Assembly: GCA_951799425.1 (NCBI GenBank)
Contig: OX637399.1
Coordinates: 21,116,001 to 21,180,000, forward strand
DNA from: Ilex aquifolium
Taxonomy: Eukaryota; Streptophyta; Magnoliopsida; Aquifoliales; Aquifoliaceae
Reading direction: 5' to 3'
DNA: 64,000 nucleotides
In this document: in pieces, positions 24,411-36,545 of the stretch
Layout: every line of letters begins with the position of its first letter
How positions within the stretch are numbered: the first letter of the stretch is position 1
Made by a program: the position numbers and the translations under genes
Notes under the pieces: model-generated
What the model saw: the letters and a program-made list of their open reading frames with translations, nothing else
Told to the model about the DNA's origin: nothing
Database searches by the model: none

Positions 24411-25780
24411 GGGGTGTTTGATAACACCACTTAAAGTTTAAAACTAAATATTTTAAGCACTTGATAAATGAGATCCATTTGATAACCTAAAACTCATACT
24501 ACTTAATATTTTAAACACTTCTTAAAAATAGGCTAAAATTTTAAGTTGCAAGTCACCTACTTATCACTTAATGCTGAAAATGTTAGTTAGTAAGGATTTT
24601 ATCAATTTCTCATAATTGACAAATATATCATCACCACCATTATGTCATCGCCACCACTACCAACACTATCACCACCACCACCATCACCATTGTACCACCG
24701 CCACCACCACCATCACAACCACTGTCGCTACCACTACTACCACCACCATTGTGCCACCGTCACCACCACCATCGTTGTCGCCACCACTACCATTGTGCAA
24801 CCGCCATTACCACCACCACCACCATCACTACCACCACCATTGCCGCCACCACCTCCACCATCATCACCATTACCACCGTCACTACCATTGTGTCACCGCC
24901 ACCATCACTACCATTATGTCACCGCCACCACCACCATTGTATCATCGCTACCACAACCACCACTGTCGCCGCCACTACCACCATTGTGTCACTGCCACTA
25001 CCACTACCACTACCATTGCCACCACCACTATCGTCACCACCACCATCACTACCATTGTGTAACCGCCACAGCCACCATCACCATCGCTGTCACCACAGCT
25101 ACCATTGTGCCACCGCCACCACCCCATTACCATTGTCGCCACCTCCACTATCATCACCACTACCATTGCCGCCACCTCCACCATCACCACCACCATCATT
25201 GTCGCCACCACCTCCATCATGATTGTGTCGCCGTCACCACCATTACCATTATGTCATCGCTACCACCACCATTGTGCCACCGTTATCACCGCCGCCACCA
25301 CCACCACCACCAACATTGTGCCACTGCCACCACTACTACCACTGTCATTGCCACCACTACCATTACCACCACCACCATCACTACCATTGTGTCTCCGCCA
25401 CCACCACCAACATCGCTATCACCACTACTACCATTGTGTCATTGCCACCACCATTGTCGCCACCACCACCATTATGTCACCACCACCACCATTGTGTTGC
25501 AGCCACCATTACTACTGTTGCCGCCACCACTACCACCACTATTGTGATTATGGTGATAGAAATTAGGCAGTTGCAGAGAGATGGTTAAAGAGAAGGATAA
25601 AATTAGAATAATAATAATTTTCAGACTTCAGCTCTTTATATTTGTCAAACAGTTTGATTAAATTCAATACTTAAATTTTAGTTGATACCAAACAGTCTGC
25701 GAATTAAAAAAATTTAGTATTTAGCACTTAAAATTCAGCATTCAGTTTTCAGTGTTTAGCTTTCAGTTTTATCAAACACT
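24411..25780. mobile_element. Possible transposon carrying the CCA minisatellite
   Basis: The left end ggtgtttgataac and the right end, read on the other strand, agtgtttgataaaac form a short inverted repeat. Subterminal sequence mirrors loosely (ttaaagtttaaaactaa on the left; tgaaaactgaatgc on the right, other strand). I could not identify a target duplication. The interior between the ends is dominated by the CCA-rich array. It is best read as a MITE-like element with an expanded internal repeat. Confidence 0.35.
24625..25555 (+). repeat. CCA/CCG-rich minisatellite, about 930 bp
   Basis: Nearly uninterrupted degenerate ccaccaccatt/ccaccgccacc repeats. A higher-order pattern recurs irregularly: a run of CCA triplets, then accattgtg, then caccgccacc. 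All three plus-strand frames stay open for hundreds of bases, giving His/Thr/Pro-rich translations; those ORFs are a by-product of the repeat, not genes. The minus strand is GGT/GGC-rich. Confidence 0.9.
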
Positions 25781-26568
25781 ACCTAAGTCCCTATATTTAA
25801 TAATGTCCACTATCAATCCTTTGCCACAAGCCATGTGGTCCCTACCAATTAAATTTTGAATTAGGTGCGACTACTAGTATTGTTAAATCATTATGTAATA
25901 AAGTACTAGGTAATAAATAGAAGACTAATAAAGTATTGGGTAATATATAGAAAAAATTATTTATTGATATCATTGATTTATAACGCTTTTAAATGATAAA
26001 AACTAACCAGATTTCTGTCCATGCCTTGTAAATCATTTTTTAACTTTTTATGTTTAATGAACTTTCACATATAATTATAGTAAATATGAATTTATGAACT
26101 TTGACATACAATTGAAAAAAAATAGAAAATACTATTCAGACCTAATTTGGTGTCCTAATCTGATAATCTAATTCAAGGCAATCCTTGGATTGAAAGTAGG
26201 TTTCAACTAACATTAGACCATACAATTAATAAGCATGCAGACTTAACTTGCTGCACAAATAAAAAATTGGTCATGAAAAACTCAAATAGAAAATAATATT
26301 ACACACCCTTTGGTCATGGTACCTACAGTTTGAGGCCTTCAGAGATCCCATAAAAATTGAATTACCCAAATTTGCTTGGTGGCGAGGCTAGAGGTTGGCC
26401 TAATTGCTGTCAGATTTTAAGGTCGCAAATTCGAATCTCATCGTTCCTCTCGCGTAATAAAATGGGGACATTTCATAATCTTTCAAAAAAAGCTCAAAAG
26501 ATTTACAATTTTGACCAAATCTACTTTCTTATATGAAAAAGTGGATGATACAGTGTAACCTTGGCATA
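25781..26568. other. Intergenic DNA with a possible SINE remnant
   Basis: No gene. At 26366-26500 there is a tRNA-like arrangement: ggtggcgaggctagaggttg (A-box-like), gcaaattcgaatctc (B-box-like) about 45 bp later, and an A-rich end (ttcaaaaaaagctc). This fits a tRNA-derived SINE on the plus strand, but no target duplication is visible. Confidence 0.35.
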
Positions 26569-26817
26569 TTAGAGTTTAGATTGAGCTTTTTGGATGAGCA
26601 CTCTCCTCAAAATCTTTCCTGCATCTGACCTTGGAACACTATTGCTGAAAGTTTCTCTCCGTAGTCTTTTGAATGGTGCAATCTTTAGGAGAGAGAATCT
26701 CTCATCAAAATTGCAAGCAGAAAGATGTCATATTCATCAAGGGTGAACGAAACAAACTCATGCATTTGTGAATTAAACCATCCTTATGCTGATGACAAAA
26801 ACAAGTTGTTTCCTTTT

Positions 26818-27067
26818 TTTGGTGCATCAAATATGCAGATAGGTCATTCCACTTATCTAACAGGGAGCATTGTTTCTTAGAACCACAAAGTTATATGTAG
26901 GAGACCTCACCGCACCTACGTCTGGGCCGAAGCCAAGGTCTCACCACATGCTTTTAGCACTGAAGAGTAGGTTTAACCCCACCGAACTATCGTAGCTGTG
27001 AAGACTCAAATCCAACATTGAGCAAGAAATTCAAATTCTTACACATTGGACCAACTGCTAGGTGGTC
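26818..27067 (-). mobile_element. SINE-like insertion with 16-bp target duplication
   Basis: The segment is flanked by caagttgtttcctttt at 26802-26817 and 27068-27083. It is absent from the matching intron of the intact ligase gene, which is 220 bp against 484 bp here. On the minus strand it starts accacctagcagttggtcc (A-box-like), has ggatttgagtc (B-box-like) about 50 bp later, and ends in a run of A. The long direct repeat and A-tail are the marks of LINE-type integration. Family not identified. Confidence 0.6.
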
Positions 27068-27954
27068 AAGTTGTTTCCTTTTATACCATTAGGCCCAAGG
27101 CACAAAACAAAATTGTGATTGTTCAATTTTCCATTTCATTTGAGTCAGGATTTGCTATTCTTATACCTGTTCTACAATGAATTTTTGGACCTCCTTTTCA
27201 ATTAATGAGTTATTGGGTGAACAGACAACAAATGCAATTGGTACCTCACAAGCTTCTGCATCAGGAAACCTAGAAAAGGAAAATGTTGATTAACTTCTAC
27301 TGTTTTTGTAATTAGTACGGGCATCATGCCTATGTTTAACAAAAAAAAGACGTCTCAATGCACGAGGCTCTTGCGACAGACCTATATTTGACAGCTCTAA
27401 AATACATACTGGATGGCAGCGGCATCTGATATTTTGGGGTGAATAAGCAGCAGCTCTTCAAGTTCTGCTGGTGCCACCTGACAAAAATTTAAACTCAAAA
27501 TATGATAACTGATTTTACAACATAATGATTAGTTCAAAAGGGAATGTCTATTATGATCTGCATAAGATACTATTGTAATGTATGTATTCCTCTAGCTTAT
27601 AATTCACTTCTCATTGTGACAGGCTACAATGCTGTAGGAATTTGTGGAATAAGAATTTGATTATTTTGTTGAATGGGGAACTAGTCTTTGAGAGTTAAAA
27701 ACTCTCTTTGAAATGAATGCAATAGAGTTGGGATTTCACCTCTTATGAGTTTTCTCTCAACTGGTAGTTCTCTCTGTATCTAGAGACTAGAAGATGTATC
27801 AACTAGTCGTTACCACTCACCTTATTAGTTTCCATGTCCACCAATATTTCTTTAACTCATTGCAATCAAAGTAGGCTAAAACACTTTTAAGTAGGATTAA
27901 TTACCTTGACCTAGTTGTTCACTACTTGATAGGTCCCTCTAGCCAATTCACTCA

Positions 27955-30600
27955 TGTAAAACTCAGGTAAATTTAAATTTTTTTATGAAAAAAGGCAAAA
28001 TGATAATTTGTCGTTATAGTATAGGTTGAAAACCCAAATTTTTCTAGAACTCGGATGATAAAACATACCTCACCGTTGGATTCGTATCGTGAAATTTAGC
28101 TACCCTATCAATTTTCGTCGAATTTCGAGACAGTCAAATTTTTCGTGTTTTACTAGACGATCAGCTGTCGGGTGACCTCAAAAACGAACTCGGGAATTAA
28201 ATTTTGAAAAATGAATAATAATTTAAAGCTAGTTCATATAAAAATATTTTGAACTTGAACCGGGACGAAATTAAATCGATTCGGGTCAAAACCGGACCCG
28301 GGAAAGGAGAACGTGTGACGAAATGAGGACCAAGCATTTAAAGAGTATAAATAGGGGAGAAAAATCAGATTTCTCCCCATACCCATCAGATTATTCCAAA
28401 AATAGAAAGAAGAGCGGGAAGCTCCAACTTCTCTCTACGATCTACGACTCTACGTTGGTCGAAACGACTCGAGCCAAGAATCAAAGTTCATCTACGTTAC
28501 AAAGGCTACGTCTACGTACCAAAAAGAACGAAATTTGACGAAGTTCGAAAGACGAAATTTGGAGAAATCAAAGGTTAGAGCTTGATTTGGGTTTTTGGAT
28601 CTTCCTACCGTTGTTTTACACTTCAAGAGGTATGATTCTTTTCCTAATTAGGTTTATTTTCAACCTAGGGTTCCATATGATATGGGTAGCATGACTTGAG
28701 ATGAATTCTCTTATTTAATGTACTCCTAGTGTAAATAAAGTGTGGGAAATGAGTATAGAAATATGCTAAACCAATCTTGCATGAATTGGGTTTGTAGAAT
28801 TTATTTGTTTAGTAGATTCATGAAAAATATAGGTACTTGAAATGTGGAAAATGGGTATTAAGAATGGTTAAAATCAATTCTAGCATGAATTGGGTATGTA
28901 GAAATTTTTTTTTGTGATTTCTTGAGAAATGTGATCATTTGGGCATAATATGTGTTACATAATTTTGTGCCTTGAAGCTGTTTGATAAAATACCTATTTG
29001 GATTAAGTGTGTTATTTGCATTGATTTTGTTATGCTTGGAATATATATGAAAAATGTATGGTGTTAGAGATGTAATCTCATGTTTAGCACTTACCTATGA
29101 TACTTGAAATGTGGGAAATGGATATTAAGAATGGTTAAAATCAATTGTAGCATGTATTGTGTATGTAGAAATTACTTGTTGTGATTTCTTGAGATATGTG
29201 ATGAAATTGGGCATATTATGTATTTACATGATTTGGTGCCTTGAAGGTGTTTGATTAAATGCCTATGTGGATTAAGTGTGTTATTTGCATTGATTATGTT
29301 ATAACATGCTTGAAATTTGATGTTGAAAAATGTTGATATATGCATATGATATATTAACATTGAGGTTGTTTATGATGGTTATATGCTTATGATGTAATTT
29401 ACCATGGAAAAGGTTGTTGGATATTGAATTGTTCATAATGTGCTCATGACATACTGACAATGATATTGTAATTGCAATTGAGATCCTAGTTGCATAATGA
29501 CATGAAATGCAATTGTACATTTATATTGTATATGCACGGGTAGCATCATATTTGTGGGCATTTGACATGAGTGTGAGTGTGTGTGCATGGTTTGATCAAA
29601 CAACATTCTCGGTGAATGATACGTAGGCTTGGGATAGTTGGATCGAGGTTCAATTGAGTCGCACAGTTTGCATTGAAAATAGGGTCGGGGTTAGCAAGAA
29701 GGGTTAGATTCTCCCTCGGGTGCAAAACCCGGTGATTCGGATACGCACTCTGTTGGTATTGAATCCATAAAGTGTGTCAGCATAGACAGAGCTTTTGGTG
29801 GAAGTCCATTAATGTCGCATCAGTTGGGTGCCCATTGGTGTGAGTCCATAAATACCCACCCCAAGAAAGACCCCGGATTTAAAAAGGTCATTGGATGTGT
29901 AACATCAATGACGGGGGCTTGGAATGCCCAGATTCATATGCATGACATTGCATGTGTTGAGGGAGCCGGTAAAGGCTCGGGTTGAGTTGCATGTGTGAAT
30001 CTCATCTCATATCATGACATGGCATTGAGGATTCCATTGTTGAATTGCATATTCTTGAATGGAGTGATTGTTGCTTGTGAATTGCATGTGAGCATTTCAT
30101 ATGCATCTAGGTTGGAGAGAAGACTCTTTAGGAGATACCCTATTGAGCGTGGCTCACCCTTTATGGGGACAATATTTTAGGTGTGGGACATGCGCCGATG
30201 GATAGCTCTCATTCGGGCCCTCATTGATGAATAAAAGCCGAAATATGACTTTTAAACTATGTTTTTGTAAAACTAAGATGTCAATTAGTTTTTTGGCATG
30301 TAAAGTATGTAAAGGATTGTAATCGAATTCATATGGACAATTTTTAGTGTAACATTGCATGTTGTTATGTAAGTATGGATACATGGACCTGGTGTGGTTA
30401 ATGTTGTATGATTGCACATGTTGTGTTTTGGGTAGAGCTCCCCGTAAAAAGAGATTTTGTCCGAATTTTGTTAAGTTATGGATCCCGGTAAATAGAGCAT
30501 AATGGCGTGGTATCGAGTTACACAGTATCCACGGGTATTTCGAGGGTTGATGGGTGATCAACGAGGTAATTAAGGAACACCCGGGTTTTGGAGCGTCACA
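27955..30600 (+). mobile_element. Solo LTR, 2.6 kb, 5-bp target duplication
   Basis: Begins tgtaaaactcagg and ends ggagcgtcaca. The pentamer actca flanks it exactly (27950-27954 and 30601-30605). No primer-binding site, coding region or second LTR is attached. A TATA box, tataaata, at 28346-28353 gives the plus orientation. The size, TGTAA/TTACA-type ends and structure resemble the LTR at 57696-59970, so a chromovirus origin is likely. It sits between exons 4 and 3 of the ligase pseudogene. Small ORFs inside are non-coding. Confidence 0.85.
28830..29320 (+). repeat. Tandem duplication of about 265 bp inside the solo LTR
   Basis: The block starting tacttgaaatgtggaaaatg (about 28833) recurs from about 29100 with scattered substitutions, each copy running through ggattaagtgtgttatttgc. 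A shorter, more diverged third piece precedes it at 28737-28830. Confidence 0.75.
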
Positions 30601-32104
30601 ACTCATGCTGACTAGAAAAGGTCCAATTCAAACATCTAATCAAATCAATGCAATATATATGTATACATGCACTATTAAAAAATAATATTTAATACATTAA
30701 TAATTTCATAAAAAATGCATCTATGATATATGAAATGAATAATGCAATATTTAACCAACGGATTGAGATTTTATATATTCCAAATTTGACCACCAACCGT
30801 GACTTAATTAATATATATCGAGGAATTTAGCCACATATACTCCAACAAGTGCCACCTTGACAATGGTTTGACATAAAAGGTAAACTAAATTAGCACTAAA
30901 GATAAGTTCAACTATAATTCCGGTAATATCAGTTTGAGAAATTTAACTAAAAATCAATTGGCAAGGAGTAGAGAATATGTATATCTTGGGTGGCCTTAAT
31001 CATTCGAGGTGAAATACAAGTTGTCTTACGATGCAACCTGGGAATCAATCCCACATGAATCAAAACATTTTTGCAATCCAATCCTACCAAGTATGAAACG
31101 TCTAAACGTTGGACCACACCAGTCCAAGCTTTTATTTCAGCTGAGATGTAACTAATTTGTAATGTCAACAATCTCAAGTTAATAATTGTTCCAAACATCA
31201 ATTTCTCCTTTTGAAACTATTCAAGCAAGATTAGCTTCTAATGATTTGGTTAATACAAAACCACTAATCAAATTAATCTCAGTCTCATTCTATTTTTCTA
31301 GAGAAGAACCAATCCAATGTTTGGTTTGACAATCCAAGTTGCTTCACTGCTTATAACAAATGCATCGGCACAGCCTATAGCTCAAGCGAATTCAAATATT
31401 TATTACATTATGGCATCCAAAAATCTATTAGATACCATTTTTGTTATTATAAACTTTTTTGGTACTTCTGTAAACATCCAAGTTGATACACTCAAAGCAT
31501 AAGCAAAGTAAAGACTGGTATATCACAACCAATTGAATATTTGTAGATGCAGCTATCTGAGGTAACAAACCGAAGGCACAGCTATATCTGTTAACAAAAT
31601 AAAGATAGAGATATTTTATCTAGCTAGAAAGGTTTCCCAGTTTGAAATATAGATGAGTGGGATTGTGTTAACAAATTAATCAGGGAGCTTTATGTAGTTG
31701 AATATGGACACCAATTTAAAAAAAAAAAAAAATGGTACATGAGAATAATATGTGTCCATATCAGTTAATGAGATCAAGTTGCCTGGAATCCTTTACACTT
31801 TATAAGCTTTTTTATTCTATCCACAACATATAACCGTCCATCTTCATCAAAATAGCCAAGGTCTCTCCTGTGCACCCAACCTTGTCTATCTATGGTATGC
31901 TCTATAGCCTCTGGGTTATTAAAATAACCTAGAACAATATATTTGCATCACTACTCATCATATCATAGGAAAAAAGGGAGTAACATCAAGCATACAATCG
32001 ACATCATATTCATGGAGAAGATTATAGAGTATTCATAATTCTACATTTATCAATCTTCAGATTGAACCAATTTTGAGCAAGAAAATATGTTAATGTAACT
32101 AAGC

Positions 32105-32277
32105 GTCCATTATAGTCTAGTTATTAGCTTTTTATTTTTTTGTCTTTTTTGCCATTACTATAGTTTTTATGTCTTACCAAGACCAAATGAGTGTTTTGGT
32201 CAGTTGCACTCTTATTTTACTATATATACTGGGCTCTGCACTCAATTTGTGCATCGTTTTTATTCTCAATAATTCTA
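32105..32277 (+). repeat. 5' LTR of the copia element
   Basis: Shares tatagtctagttattagc, tctgcactcaatttgtgcatc and tctcaataattcta with the 3' LTR at 40500-40674. A TATA-like tatatatact lies about 50 bp before the end. The divergence between the two LTRs is substantial (many substitutions), so the insertion is old. Confidence 0.8.
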
Positions 32278-32279
32278 AT

Positions 32280-32291
32280 TGGTATCAGAGC
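32280..32291 (+). promoter_or_regulatory. Primer-binding site of the copia element
   Basis: tggtatcagagc, two bases after the 5' LTR, complementary to the 3' end of initiator Met-tRNA as in most plant copia elements. Confidence 0.85.
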
Positions 32292-32689
32292 AGGCCAAAC
32301 CCTAGCCTTCCCTAGCTCTAACCCTAACCCTAACCCTAGTCGCCAAACCCTAGCATAGCCTGCCAGTGCCACCAGCACCGCTAGTCCGCCACCTCTCCCC
32401 GTCCATCTCTCCGAGAGCTAGCGCTATTGGCTTGTTTTTCCTAGGGACGGAGCATCCTAGGGACCTTTAGAGGGTTCGGATCCCCTCCATTGATCCACTC
32501 TTGATGCAGTAGATCACTTATATATTTTTTTTTGGATTTCTTGGCGTCGTGACCTGTTATTTGGGAGCTTTCTATACCTTTTTTATTTATTGTTATTGTT
32601 CGACTGGAGATATATTGTTCTCCCTTGTTTTTTCTCTATTTATCTTAGAGTAGTTTTTGTCACAGTTGCCATATTATTATTGTTGCTAT

Positions 32690-33560
32690 GACCACTAGTG
32701 AGAGACTTTAGAGCCCTACCATTAGTACTTCCACTTGGGAGGTACCACCCACTTCTGCAGGGCTTACCTTTTCCACCTTTATGTTTGACCAGTATACAGT
32801 ACCTACTGACACAATTATATTACTGGCAATGCTGAGTATGATCTCTCAGATGATTATGGTACAGTTATTGAATGGCGGTAACTTTGCTAAGTGATCACGC
32901 TCATTTAAGCTTTTCTTAGGGTGTGTTGGGAAGCTTGCTTGGCTGACAGGATGGCACCCAAAGCCACCTGATGACAACTTTGGATATTTTGCGTGGTTCT
33001 CCGAGAACTGCGCTATTCTTGGATGGTTATTTGGTTCTATGGAGCCATCTGTTTATAGGATTCATCAGTTTCATAACTCTGTTTCAAAACTATGAAGTGC
33101 ATTATCAGAGATGTATTCACAGTCAGGTCGTGTAATTCGTGTTTATGAGCTTTCTCAGGAGCTCTCATATGCTCGACAGGGAGATATGACAGTTTAAGAC
33201 TACTATAGTTATTTGACTCAGTGATGGCTTGAGAATGAGACTCTATGTCTTCTTGCTACTATTTCGATAATAAAGCCCGAGAAAATGGCATTTTTGCATA
33301 CTCGAGAGTAGGAGGATAAGATTCACAAGTTCCTTATGGGGCTTCATGATAAGTTTGAGGGATCTCGTTCCCAGATCTTATCGATGTTGAGGCTTCCTTC
33401 TCTTTATGAGGTGTATTTTATGATTGAGCAACCCATATTGCATCACTTCCAGTTACGAACTTAACTCCTTAAGCTGACTAGATGGCCCTTGCAGCTATTG
33501 CAAGATCTCGCTTAGGACCCCAAGCCAGGGGTGGACAATGTCCAGACCAGTGCTGATAGA
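32690..33560 (+). pseudogene. gag: copia gag remnant
   Basis: The frame from the ATG at about 32690 meets a stop within eight codons, yet the following sequence still translates to copia gag: a core with GKLAWLTGWHPKPPDDNF and later LMGLHDKFEGSRSQILSML, broken by several stops and frame changes. The capsid-type protein would have formed virus-like particles in the parent element. No functional product is possible. Confidence 0.75.
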
Positions 33561-34541
33561 GTGCCCTAGACCAGTGCCGATAGGGTGATTCTCGCTAGTG
33601 TGATTATTGTGGCCGACCAGGACATCTCAGGGCTACTTACTGGAAGCTCCATCCCTAGCTTAAGCCGCCTCATCTTGCTACTCGAGGCCATACTATTGTT
33701 ATTGCTGAGGGACCACCACCTACTACTGTTGCCCCTGCTACTACTGCTCCTCCTTGGTAGAGCGATATGGATGCTATCACTTCTAGATTGGATATGCTTA
33801 TGTCTGCTATGACTTCTCAGGGCCTTACTACTGCTGCTGCAACTACTATAGGTATATCGTGTGTCTTTCATGCTCACATCGGTCTTTCTCCCCTTTGGAT
33901 GCTGGACTCGGGTGTCAATGGTCACATGACAAGTGAGGCTCATCACTTCACTATTTTCGATGAGCAGTTTCACACGCAGGTTCAGTTAGCAGGTGGGACA
34001 CATGCCCCTATTGTTAGTAGGGGTACAGTTCTCCTTCCAGATGGCCTTACATTACATTCGATTTTTCATGCGCCAAAGCTGACCATGAATCTATTATTTG
34101 TACATCAATTAGCCAGAGATTTTTATTGTGCGATAGTATTCTTATTTGATTCGTATTTATGCAGGACTTGAGTACCAGGGGGATCATTATCAAGGGGCAT
34201 GAGAGAGATGGGTTATACTATTTAGGCGATCCACCTTAGTTCATCCACCACTTGCACCTGTTTTATCTTTATCTATTCCTAACTTGCATTCTAGTATTTT
34301 ACATAGTACTCGTCAAAAACTGTTCAGTTGTGGCATGACCATTTTGGGCATTCAAATTTTAAATATTTATGTATTATATTTCCTACTTTGAGTAATGATT
34401 GTGCTAGTGGTAGACTTGACTATGTTATATGTTCATTATCTAAATATGTTAGGACCAGTTATATTCCTTGCATGCACCAATCTCCCAGGCTGTTTGACGT
34501 AATACACTCTGATATTTGGGGACCCTCACCTATTTTTGCTC
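33561..34541 (+). pseudogene. pol: copia zinc knuckle, protease and integrase N-terminal remnant
   Basis: A frame near 33600 gives a zinc-knuckle core CDYCGRPGHLRAT. The 33767-34171 ORF carries the protease motif WMLDSGVNGHM, with the catalytic Asp in DSG, and the typical TVLLPDGLTLHSIFHAPKL stretch. The next ORF (34328-34546) has the integrase pre-domain MWHDHFGHSNFKYL, a second zinc-binding Cys pair that is partly lost, and FDVIHSDIWGPSP with the first catalytic Asp. It ends where the solo LTR inserted. Confidence 0.8.
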
Positions 34542-36545
34542 TATAATACCCCAAAATTCACCCTATAAGACATTACTATCTATAATCATTCATATCATGA
34601 GAGTAACTAATAAAATGCATAAATAAAAGAAATTTCATTCATCATCTCTAATAACTAAAACATCATCCAAAACAAATATGTCAAAACATGGCAATTACAT
34701 CCAAAAATCAAATATTATCTTGCAGTGGAATAAATAAAATATTATCCTTAACATTGTCATAATTAACCTCCCAATCTAGAACATAAAGAAAATAGCTCTA
34801 AATGTCCACCTTAGGATCCATGTTCGCATCAGTCTAAGCTTCTCGATTTATCTATTCATCCAATTCGAGCTCTTCCTATAGACCATAATCTGAAAAAGAT
34901 GTTGTTTGTAAGGGGTGAGCACTAAGCTCTGTAGAAAATCCCCCCAAGCTCAAATAAGGTTTTGAAAACATATAAAATAGGTTGGTCTCATTTTACACAA
35001 TATCATATATAACTTTTGAAATAAAATAGTGACATTTCATCCGATCTCAAGTTTACGTAGTAGCAATAAATTAAGTGAAGAAGTAAAACTAACTTTCAAA
35101 CAACAAATCATTACCAACACTGCATCTCGGATATGTAGTAGGACTTAGAATGAATATACACATTGAGAATATCCTGGCACACACATGCACACCCAATCCT
35201 TATTAGGATACATAACTTTAGGAATGGCGTATACCGACGCATCAGTAGTGACGAATCCAACCAAGGAATAGTATACTAGCCCTCAGCCTCGATACCCGTG
35301 AACGAATAGTGGTTTGGTCCTCGCAAGGCACCTACTCCATTACGAGTTGTAGGGAACCTTCAAACCCACCCAAAATAAGAAATGTATCTACTCTATGATA
35401 CCTGGTTAACGGTCACTCATGTTCATCAAAACATTCACACAAGAGATACAATATCAAACCAATTCACCAAATCACAGGTAATCAAGAACCATAATTCCAC
35501 AGGTATTTTTCCAATAAAATAAATCAAGAAAATATGAAAGAGATCATCAAAAATTATAATTTTATTATTCAAATCAAACACTAGAGTTTTTAAATCAAGA
35601 GCAATGGAATATCAAGGGTAAAATCCATATTTCTTGAAAACTAGGGTTTTGATAAAAAAAAACGAGAGTTTTTATGACTATCAAACAATAACCTTATTCA
35701 AGACATGATAGAATTTACAAGAAAACCAAGAAACAATGATTTCATAATATATACATACGATTTAGAATCAAAACATACATATATATTAAACCTAACCTCA
35801 ATGAACAAAGTTACGAAGAAACTCCTACCTTGATTCTTGATATCTTGATCCTAACATGTTTTATTGCGACTACCACGTGTTAATCCTTCAAGAGTCAGCC
35901 TGATCTTCCTCAGTTTCTTCTCCTATAACTTTTCTAGGATTCTTGGGATTAAAAATATAGGCAAAGACACTTTAGATCGCAGCCCTATGATATTTATAGG
36001 CTAAACAAATGAAGAATTTTTGTTTAGGCATTGGTAATAGTCTGCCCTTGACTTCCAGATCGATTTTGACATTGTTAGAGGTCGATTCAATAAATTTTAC
36101 TGAAATACACTTTTATAGACCTTGAAGTCTAGTTTATATTGTAAGAATTTCAGGTTAATCAGACATTGGAGTAAAAATTATGTCACAAATACTATGGTAG
36201 TGTCAAATTTCATTCTACCCAAATCCTCTCCAAAATAAGTTTTAACTCCAGAATACTTCCAAACTTCTAATACACCCCATATAACATCTCTCAAGGTTTT
36301 TTGATCTTCTGGATCCAATAGAAACCTCATTTTGACCTAAAAATATTTATAAAATTAGTTAACCACCCTTGTCAAACTTAAACATCTCCAAAACTCAATT
36401 TACCTCGAAAGTCAATACACTTGAAACTCAAGCTTCATAATCAATATTTCAACAATGATTCTAAGTTTCTATCACCATTTTATTCATCTTAGGAGAACTC
36501 TTAAGATAATATTATACTTATTTAATTTTAGTACGAGGTCTTACA
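34542..36545 (-). mobile_element. Solo LTR, 2.0 kb, inside the copia integrase region
   Basis: On the minus strand it starts tgtaagacctcgtac (36545) and ends ttttggggtattata (34542). Flanks are tgctc (34537-34541) and tgcta (36546-36550), a 4/5 match to a 5-bp duplication. A TATA box, tataaatat on the minus strand, is near 35990. There is no internal region. The integrase reading resumes right after it (FIDDHTRYI-like). Size and end motifs resemble the other chromovirus-type LTRs of the window. Confidence 0.75.

Noticed and set aside
24616-25588. Long His/Pro/Thr-rich ORFs in several plus frames
   Set aside because: All frames are open at once because the DNA is CCA-rich repeat; there is no codon structure and no start context.
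32316-32340. Telomere-like ctaaccctaaccctaaccct
   Set aside because: Only three to four hexamer units (CCCTAA, not the usual plant CCCTAAA) within the leader of the copia element; no longer array and no terminal position.
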